Shown here one piece after another: positions 52,196 through 57,941 of a DNA stretch of 57,941 nt (position 1 is its first letter; the number at the start of each line of letters is the position of its first letter). The translations under genes were made by a program, and so were the position numbers. The notes beneath the pieces were generated by a model that was not told the DNA's origin, did not search any database, and saw only the letters and a list, made by a program, of their open reading frames with translations. The stretch is taken from assembly GCF_003665155.1 (NCBI RefSeq), contig NZ_RCFQ01000018.1, positions 1-57,941 of the forward strand, read 5' to 3'. The DNA is from Mariprofundus sp. EBB-1. GTDB lineage: Bacteria > Pseudomonadota > Zetaproteobacteria > Mariprofundales > Mariprofundaceae.

Positions 52196-53562
52196 TGTTC
52201 CAGACCCTGCGATTTCGCTCGACTCTGTGGCATACACTGATTTTTTCCGGCATGGCACTGGTCATTTTTGCTATTGCCTATCAGACGGCAGCGAGTCAAT
52301 TGCTGGCCTCTCTGAGTGCCGACCTGGAAGATACTGCTGTGGAGTTTTCTGATCTGTATCGAAGTGGTGGTGTGAGTTCCTTGCGGGAAGAGGTGGCCAG
52401 TGAGTCCTTATCTCACGACAGTGGCCAGTTCTTCGCTCGTTATATTAATAAAGAAGGAGATGTAGCAGTGATCAGTCGGCCTGAAACATGGCTGGCGCCG
52501 TTGCCTGATCCGGACATGAATGGAGGTGCGCGGCAGTGGTTCGATGTCGTAGTCAATGCCGGTGGGGATAGCGCCCGCATTCTGACTGTCCGCATTGAGG
52601 GTGGCGGCTGGATTCAGGTAGGTATGTCCTTGCAGGGTTATCATACGCAGTTAGCACAGATTATCCGCCTGTTTGGCTGGTCGCTTATTCTGGTGGTGAT
52701 CGTCGGTGTGCTGACTGGCTGGTGGCAGGTGCGGCATGTGCTGGCCGGTGTGGATCAGGTGCGTCGTACCGCCAAGGAAATCGGTGAGGGTGATCTGGAT
52801 CGCAGACTGGTACTGGATGGGCATGGGCGGGAGTTGGTCGAACTGGCCGGTGTGTTTAATACGATGCTGGATCGCATTCAGGGGCTGTTGGGTGAAATGC
52901 GGGATGTCAGTGACCATATTGCCCATGATCTGCGTACTCCGGTGGCGCGTATTCGCGGTCTGGCTGAAAGCAGCCTGATGAAACAGGGGCAAGAAGCGGC
53001 GGCAACAGAGGAGTCACTGGCTGCGATTGTAGAGGAAAGTGATCGTTTATCCGCCATGATCAATACGATGCTGGAGATCGCTCAGACTGATTCCGGTGTA
53101 ATGCAGATGGAGACAGCTTGGGTGGATATTGCAGGTTTATTGCGCGAAGCACATGAACTGTTTTTGCCCGTTAGCGAAGATGCAGGAATTACGATGGTGC
53201 TGAAAACTGAAGATGCGCCGATGGTATTGACGGGCGATGCTGCCCGCCTGCAGCGGTTGATTGCCAACCTGTTGGATAATGCCATTAAATTCACACCTGC
53301 CGGAGGGCGTATCCGCTGCGCCGTTCAACGGGTCAAAGACACCATTACACTCACTGTTTCGGATACGGGTATAGGCGTCTCGGCTGAAGCACTGCCGCAT
53401 ATTTTCGAGCGATTTTACCGTGCAGATAACAGCCGCAGCACGCCCGGCAACGGCCTGGGGTTAAGTTATGCGCAAAGCATTGCCAGAGCACACGGCGGCG
53501 ATATTCATATCGACAGTCACCCCGGACAAGGAACAACCATTACGGTCAGTTTCTCAGTCTGA
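52195..53562 (+). CDS. Sensor histidine kinase of the OmpR-type pair
   Basis: The 455-aa inner-membrane kinase has helices near 12-32 and 152-175, a periplasmic sensor, HAMP, HisKA with His in SDHIAHDLRTPVARI, and HATPase (NLLDNAIKFT, DTGIGV, GNGLGLSYA). The envelope redox cluster follows after a stem-loop and may be its target. Confidence 0.93.
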   Translation: MFQTLRFRSTLWHTLIFSGMALVIFAIAYQTAASQLLASLSADLEDTAVEFSDLYRSGGVSSLREEVASESLSHDSGQFFARYINKEGDVAVISRPETWLAPLPDPDMNGGARQWFDVVVNAGGDSARILTVRIEGGGWIQVGMSLQGYHTQLAQIIRLFGWSLILVVIVGVLTGWWQVRHVLAGVDQVRRTAKEIGEGDLDRRLVLDGHGRELVELAGVFNTMLDRIQGLLGEMRDVSDHIAHDLRTPVARIRGLAESSLMKQGQEAAATEESLAAIVEESDRLSAMINTMLEIAQTDSGVMQMETAWVDIAGLLREAHELFLPVSEDAGITMVLKTEDAPMVLTGDAARLQRLIANLLDNAIKFTPAGGRIRCAVQRVKDTITLTVSDTGIGVSAEALPHIFERFYRADNSRSTPGNGLGLSYAQSIARAHGGDIHIDSHPGQGTTITVSFSV

Positions 53563-53590
53563 CCCAACATGACCAAATGGTCATGTTGGG
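53563..53590 (+). terminator. Stem-loop after the kinase gene
   Basis: CCCAACATGACCA and TGGTCATGTTGGG form a 13-bp perfect stem with a 2-base AA loop immediately after the stop. It has no T run; it may attenuate rather than stop transcription. Confidence 0.55.
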
Positions 53591-53647
53591 GGGTAGCTTA
53601 CGGTAATGTAACTTTGATAGGGTAGCCCCACTCTGAAGGAGGTGCTG

Positions 53648-54331
53648 ATGATGGTTCAGCGGTGTTATGTTTTACTGATGTTCAGTTGGGTGTTTCTTTT
53701 TTCTTTTTCAACTGCATATGCAAACGGAAATGCTCAAGAGGTCACAGAAAAGCTTTCAAATATAGAATATTACTCAGAAAATCTGGTTGATTCTATTCTC
53801 GCGAAAGACACAGTGGACTCCAAAAAACTGTACGAAAATATCCAACAAAATTTAGATCAGCTGCATCGTATATTTAGTGGAGATGCTTTTGATGAACGTA
53901 AATCACGGGAACTACTCTTAGCATATTCATGGTTGCGTGTTATTGCGGTTGATATGAATCAAGGGTCACGCATTGGGGTAGCAATAGCTGCTAATCAATT
54001 AAGTGCTTCGATGATCCGATCATTAAACTATCCCACCTTGTTTCAAAGAGATACCGCATGGATGGGGTATCTTTGCCGGGAATTACTGTTGTTAAATATC
54101 GAGGGAGACAGTATGAATAGGCAATTATTGGATGCTCGACGTATTGATCTTATAGATACATGGTTCAGGTTGAGAATAGAACTCAGTAAAAAAGATTTTC
54201 GGAATAAAACATTAGCCATCCATGGGAATAACCTTATTACTCTTCTTCAAGGTGAACATGATTCCAAAGTAACCATGAAAACAGCCAAAAAATTATTGCA
54301 ATTAATTGATGAGATTAAACAAGTTGAATAA
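53648..54331 (+). CDS. Exported helical protein, paralogue A of the redox cluster
   Basis: AAGGAGG precedes ATG 53648/53651. The 227-aa product has a signal peptide ending near AYANG and an all-helical mature part. The segment DTAWMGYLCRELLLLNIEG matches DIAWMDYLGRELLLLNKFP of the protein at 56089, and the flanking regions align too, so the two are paralogues. No haem motif is present. Function unknown. Confidence 0.72.
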   Translation: MMVQRCYVLLMFSWVFLFSFSTAYANGNAQEVTEKLSNIEYYSENLVDSILAKDTVDSKKLYENIQQNLDQLHRIFSGDAFDERKSRELLLAYSWLRVIAVDMNQGSRIGVAIAANQLSASMIRSLNYPTLFQRDTAWMGYLCRELLLLNIEGDSMNRQLLDARRIDLIDTWFRLRIELSKKDFRNKTLAIHGNNLITLLQGEHDSKVTMKTAKKLLQLIDEIKQVE

Positions 54332-54391
54332 AAAAATTATTTCGGTTTTTGGGTTGATCCTATACATATAACGGCCATTCTATTATTAAGT

Positions 54392-54937
54392 ATGCCAACT
54401 ACTGTATGGACCGGTGTGCAGATGGGGGGCATGACAATTCCGGGCAAGTCTGTCGTTGATGGACAAACACTGATATTGAACGGTACAGGCGTACGTTCAG
54501 TGTTTCTGTTGGATATCTACCTGATATCACTCTACCTCAATAGTCCATCCCATGATGCGGCATCGATTATTCAAGCGGGTCGACCAGCGCAACTGCGGAT
54601 TGATTTTTTACATGGCGGCGCGGGTCATGACATGTTGGCCAAAGGGTGGCGTAAAGGCTTTGAACGCAATCAATCAGCAGCCATGATGATTCGGTTAAAA
54701 GGCAGGTTGGAACAGTTCAGTGATCTGTTTGGCGATGTAAACAAAGGTGATGTGTTTTTTTTTGATTTCCTCTCAGATGGGGATACTCGAATACGTTTTG
54801 ACGAACACGTACAAGGTGTTATTCATGGCTCGGAATTCCAGCAAGCCTTACTTGCTATTTGGTTGGGGAAAAATCCGGTTGAAGACGGCCTGAAAAAAGA
54901 ACTATTACAGCAGAAAGAGTTTCGCAAACAATTATAA
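54392..54937 (+). CDS. Chalcone isomerase-like domain protein
   Basis: The 181-aa frame carries the bacterial chalcone-isomerase-like pattern (LNGTGVRSVFLLDIYLISLY, FLHGGAGHDMLAKGWRKGF, WLGKNPVEDGLKKELL). Relatives are exported, yet this frame begins without a signal peptide. A signal-like TTG-initiated stretch (MNKKIISVFGLILYI from 54324) lies in another frame just upstream, and the in-frame codons before ATG 54392 (TAILLLS) are hydrophobic, suggesting a frameshift near 54367. Confidence 0.72.
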   Translation: MPTTVWTGVQMGGMTIPGKSVVDGQTLILNGTGVRSVFLLDIYLISLYLNSPSHDAASIIQAGRPAQLRIDFLHGGAGHDMLAKGWRKGFERNQSAAMMIRLKGRLEQFSDLFGDVNKGDVFFFDFLSDGDTRIRFDEHVQGVIHGSEFQQALLAIWLGKNPVEDGLKKELLQQKEFRKQL

Positions 54938-54957
54938 TCTCAATATCTGGAGGGAAA

Positions 54958-55380
54958 ATGAAAAACAAAACACTGATGATATGTGTAATTTCAGGATTAA
55001 TCGCAGCCTCGCCAATCTCTGCGATAGCACATGATGCAGGTAATTTGAATGAAATAGAAAGCAAACTTACTGATAGCCTTAAAGGTATTCCTGAAGATGT
55101 AGAGAACGGATCGATTGCAGTGGATGAAGACACTCCTAAAACACAATTATCCCAATTAGCTACTGTTGGCATCGAACGTGCCATCGCCATTGCCCACCAA
55201 ACCCTGCAAGGGAAGATCATTAAATCCGAGTTAGAAGAAGCAGAGGATTATCTTGTTTGGGAGGTAGAAGTAATACCTGAAAAAGGATCCCCGATGGAGT
55301 TAAAAATAGACGCTGGCAATGGAAAACTACTGGCCGCCGAACAGAAAGAGGAAGAAGCATGGTGGCAGTTTTGGGATTAA
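54958..55380 (+). CDS. PepSY domain protein
   Basis: CTGGAGGG precedes the ATG. The 140-aa exported protein (signal cleavage near ISAIAHD) contains a PepSY fold: GIERAIAIAHQTLQGKIIKS, then YLVWEVEVIPEKGSPMELKI and DAGNGKLLAAEQ. It overlaps the b-type cytochrome gene by 22 bases; PepSY and cytochrome b often function together at the membrane. Confidence 0.85.
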   Translation: MKNKTLMICVISGLIAASPISAIAHDAGNLNEIESKLTDSLKGIPEDVENGSIAVDEDTPKTQLSQLATVGIERAIAIAHQTLQGKIIKSELEEAEDYLVWEVEVIPEKGSPMELKIDAGNGKLLAAEQKEEEAWWQFWD

Positions 55381-56045
55381 ACCAAAACACAAGTATGGCT
55401 GACCATTCACTACTGTTGCGTTGGCTTCATGCCGGGGTTGCTTTAGGGGCAGTATATCAATTGGTAACCAGTCTGGTTTTATTGCCTCCTGACGAAAAAG
55501 GTGGTGTTTTTGGTCATACCATGATGGAGGCGCACGAACTGGGAGGGTTGCTAATTGCTGCAATCGTCGCCAGCCATTTTATCTGGTCTCTCCTAGTTCG
55601 GTCTGAGTATAACCCAGGTTTGTCTGTGCTAGTGAGTTGTAAGCAGTGGAAAGAAGCTTTTGCACTAATCAGAACGCTTCCAGCCGGGCTCATCGGCAAG
55701 GCCAAACTGCCATCACCGGACAACAGCCTGGCAAAGATTGTTGAAATGCTGGGATTGCTGGTGATGGTTTCAATGGCAGGAACAGGTATGGCTATTTGGG
55801 TCGGACTGCCTGACACAAGCTTGGCTGTTATTCCGGAAGATACGGATTTTTTAATGCAAGTGCATTCACTGCTATCCAACCTTCTGTGGGTATATGTGAT
55901 TGGGCATGTATGTATGACCTTGGCGCATGCGCGAGGTGGTGAGCCGATCCTGCAACGAATATCTCCTTTCTATAGCCCGCCAGAAATAAGCGACCTATCA
56001 AAAAGAAAGGGCTTTATAAAAGAAGAAAATGAGATGACAAAATAA
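55359..56045 (+). CDS. Cytochrome b561-like membrane protein
   Basis: The 228-aa protein has four helices with candidate haem His in LLLRWLHAGV, MEAHELGGLL, ASHFIW, QVHSLLSN and VIGHVCMT. It is a di-haem b-type electron carrier between quinol and periplasmic partners. ATG 55395 is an alternative start. Overlap with PepSY indicates one operon. Confidence 0.85.
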   Translation: MVAVLGLNQNTSMADHSLLLRWLHAGVALGAVYQLVTSLVLLPPDEKGGVFGHTMMEAHELGGLLIAAIVASHFIWSLLVRSEYNPGLSVLVSCKQWKEAFALIRTLPAGLIGKAKLPSPDNSLAKIVEMLGLLVMVSMAGTGMAIWVGLPDTSLAVIPEDTDFLMQVHSLLSNLLWVYVIGHVCMTLAHARGGEPILQRISPFYSPPEISDLSKRKGFIKEENEMTK

Positions 56046-56088
56046 GCGCTTCATTAGAAATAATAAGTTTCAAAAAAAGGAGAATAAA

Positions 56089-56781
56089 ATGATAAAAACG
56101 GGTGCAAAAATTGCTATTACGACCATTCTTATTGCTGGAGTTTCCATTGTCTCAGTATATACGATGCCTATGGCGACGTCGCAAGTTAAAGGTGTTCTAA
56201 TGCAGATGGAATCTCCGGCAGAAGACATGCTGGATGCCATTGATCATAAAGACATGAGTAAATTGAATGCATTGTATCATGATCTCAGCGTTTCAATGCA
56301 GCAGCTAAACAATACCCCTGCCAAAGATAATGCACAGGACAGGCAGGTCGCACTGCAAAACTCATGGTTTGATCTGATCTCGCTCGAAATGGCAGAGATG
56401 GACGATTTTCCAGCCCTTGCCAATGCAATCAACCAATTTTCAGGACAGTTGATTGTAGCTACAGACTTTGAGCATGGATATCAGAAGGACATTGCCTGGA
56501 TGGATTATCTGGGGCGTGAATTGCTATTGCTGAATAAATTCCCTTCAGCGTCAGCCCACCATGAGGCGTTAATAAAAGTCAGAAAAGCAGAGCTTAATAC
56601 AACATGGGAAAGCATCAAGCTACTGCTCAATAGTAAAAAAGGTGGTGTTGAGCTGGTTAAAAAAATTGATCCCACAATTCAATTATTGCTGGAAGAATCT
56701 GATGCCGGTAAACTTGTCTCACTATCCAATATAGAGCTTGATCTGGTTGATGATATCGAATCATTTTTCCATATTGACTAG
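56089..56781 (+). CDS. Exported helical protein, paralogue B
   Basis: The 230-aa product has a signal/anchor helix at its N-terminus and a helical body homologous to the protein at 53648 (shared AWM-YL-RELLLLN). It ends IESFFHID with the stop codon formed by the first bases of an inserted MITE-like element, so the native C-terminus may have differed. Function unknown. Confidence 0.72.
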   Translation: MIKTGAKIAITTILIAGVSIVSVYTMPMATSQVKGVLMQMESPAEDMLDAIDHKDMSKLNALYHDLSVSMQQLNNTPAKDNAQDRQVALQNSWFDLISLEMAEMDDFPALANAINQFSGQLIVATDFEHGYQKDIAWMDYLGRELLLLNKFPSASAHHEALIKVRKAELNTTWESIKLLLNSKKGGVELVKKIDPTIQLLLEESDAGKLVSLSNIELDLVDDIESFFHID

Positions 56782-56996
56782 GAATCTATCGGACTTAGGG
56801 TGATTGTAGCGAGCAGGAGCAAGCAGCGGTGCTCCCGCTGCGCGATGGTTTAAGGAGCATAGTAGTAACTATGTGACGATAAACCGGGGTGCTTTTGGTC
56901 GCTATGCCCACGGCACACGGCTGCATGGATGCAGGAGGTAGAGCAACGCAGGAGAAGCTTCCGAGTAGCTTGCTCATAAGTCCGATAGACTCCTAG
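56778..56996. mobile_element. MITE-like element with 19-20-bp terminal inverted repeats
   Basis: CTAGGAATCTATCGGACTTA at the left and the reverse complement of TAAGTCCGATAGACTCCTAG at the right match at 19 of 20. The 219-bp body has no gene. It lies directly at the 3' end of the previous gene. The remaining bases to 57082 hold the promoter of the next gene. Confidence 0.65.
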
Positions 56997-57082
56997 CTGT
57001 CCCGATCAAGGAGCTTAAACCGGTAATCCATTCCATTCGCTGGCATGGCTTACCTAAATATTTTAAATGTGAGTTCAAATTA

Positions 57083-57889
57083 ATGAGTCAACGTCGTATT
57101 CAATGGTACCATAGTCGGTTTCGTATGATCTTTGCTCATATATTTATTGGGTCAATGTTTGGTGTGATCATCCTTCACCCCATAACAAAAGTTATCTATT
57201 GGCTTGAAATTAAAGAAAGTTTGACTGGCGATGCGAGCAACTTACAGAGTTTTTTATTAAACCAATTTCAACAATCTCTTTCTTATGATCAGTGGTTAAT
57301 CAATTTTATTTTTGCAACGATAGGCATAGGTATCAGCATGATTTTTACCTACTATAATCAAAAAATCCTTAATCAAAGTCGTCAAATTCAGCTCATGGAG
57401 CAGATGCTGTCGACTGATACTCCAAGTCTTATTTCTTCTGGAGAAAGTGAATTTTTGGAATTTAAATCTTCTGTGCGATGGGATATTCGGCGCGATTGCA
57501 TTAACAAGGATTTAGAACCCATTATCACAAAATCGATTGCAGGGTTTATGAATCACAAAGGTGGCACACTGATTCTTGGCGTGGCTGATAGTGGTGATAT
57601 CGTTGGTTTAGAAAATGATTTTAATACTATTAAACATAAAAACAGAGATGGCTTTGAGCGACTTATTATGGATCTCATCGAAGTGTCGCTGGGGCGCGAC
57701 TGTTGTGCTCTAGTGCACTGTACATTTCAAACGATAGAAGCTAAAGAAATTTGCAGAATCTCCATTGATGCTTCTAAAATACCTGTGTATGTGAAAAAAG
57801 GGCACTTTGCTCAGTATTTTGTTCGTACTGGAAATGGAACGCGCGAACTTGATGCGCGTGAGGCGCACGCCCACATTTTGCAGCATTGA
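57083..57889 (+). CDS. Membrane-anchored AlbA_2/Schlafen-type domain protein
   Basis: The 268-aa protein has two N-terminal helices (about 15-40 and 70-92) and a cytosolic AlbA_2 domain (ESEFLEFKSSVRWDIRRDCI, KSIAGFMNHKGGTLILGVAD, YVKKGHFAQYFVRTGNGTRE). AlbA_2 domains bind nucleic acid and occur in regulators and defence proteins; a membrane-tethered version is less common. Bases 57890-57941 show nothing I can name. Confidence 0.82.
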   Translation: MSQRRIQWYHSRFRMIFAHIFIGSMFGVIILHPITKVIYWLEIKESLTGDASNLQSFLLNQFQQSLSYDQWLINFIFATIGIGISMIFTYYNQKILNQSRQIQLMEQMLSTDTPSLISSGESEFLEFKSSVRWDIRRDCINKDLEPIITKSIAGFMNHKGGTLILGVADSGDIVGLENDFNTIKHKNRDGFERLIMDLIEVSLGRDCCALVHCTFQTIEAKEICRISIDASKIPVYVKKGHFAQYFVRTGNGTRELDAREAHAHILQH

Positions 57890-57941
57890 TGTTGCTTCAA
57901 GGCTCAATTCGTCCTATTCAGCATCAATGGATGCCAGGCAA

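Noticed and set aside
1-57941. CRISPR array or cas genes
   Set aside because: No regularly spaced identical repeats and no Cas-like proteins; the repeats present are few, imperfect and irregularly spaced.
1-57941. tRNA or rRNA genes as island target
   Set aside because: No tRNA-like cloverleaf or rRNA sequence noticed; the target is comM.

Overview
The window comes from a Gram-negative bacterium, most likely a marine or aquatic Pseudomonadota. The evidence is GlnD, MutS, ComM, a YheS-type ABC-F protein, many lipoproteins, an RND tripartite metal pump, and PepSY/b561/c-type cytochrome electron-transfer genes. I cannot fix the genus from sequence alone. A gamma- or zetaproteobacterium is plausible, but this is inference.

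Layout. (1) 1-7.65 kb is accessory DNA: an orphan phage tail-collar protein, a three-gene phosphorelay (CHASE-PAS histidine kinase, single-domain receiver, REC-PAS-hybrid kinase) and a small membrane protein. The phosphorelay and membrane gene are framed by 66-bp direct repeats. (2) 7.67-8.0 kb and 32.98-33.56 kb are the two halves of a broken comM (Mg-chelatase-like competence helicase). Similarity stops after codon TTC at 7997 and resumes at AAA at 32983, so about 25 kb has been inserted. (3) The inserted island carries an integration module: a tyrosine recombinase, a small HTH protein, and a seven-zinc-ribbon protein fused to a degenerate recombinase domain, followed by a GIY-YIG protein. 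Next come an XRE/HipA-like kinase/DUF3037 operon and a lipoprotein. After these lies a candidate defence locus at 14.7-20.2 kb: an HTH regulator with twin TATGCGCATA operators, an SPPY-type DNA methyltransferase, and an operon encoding a Rad50-like ATPase, a middle-component-like protein and a PD-(D/E)XK nuclease. Further on are a FimB-like recombinase with an altered catalytic motif, a heavy-metal efflux cassette (CzcI-like, CzcC, CzcB, CzcA, His-rich lipoprotein, CDF transporter) bounded by 41-bp inverted repeats, an IS1182-family element with GGCC target duplication, an unknown 395-aa protein and a PIN-domain protein. (4) 33.6-57.9 kb looks like ordinary chromosome: glycosyltransferase-like, YjbQ, YheS, YhbQ-like, EamA, a Crp/Fnr regulator, a cytochrome, aminotransferase, MurU-like, patatin, GlnD, MutS, an OmpR-type two-component system, and an envelope redox cluster with a duplicated exported protein.

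Two themes tie the accessory part together. First, an imperfect repeat family (core near GGCCAACTTCGG-CA-TC) occurs at almost every boundary between accessory modules from 1 to 32.8 kb and was not seen in the chromosomal part; the IS sits inside one copy. Second, the 14.7-20.2 kb locus has the shape of a regulated restriction-modification-like system: a methyltransferase under its own controller, convergent with an ABC ATPase/middle component/nuclease operon whose genes overlap. It is the best candidate here for an under-described system.
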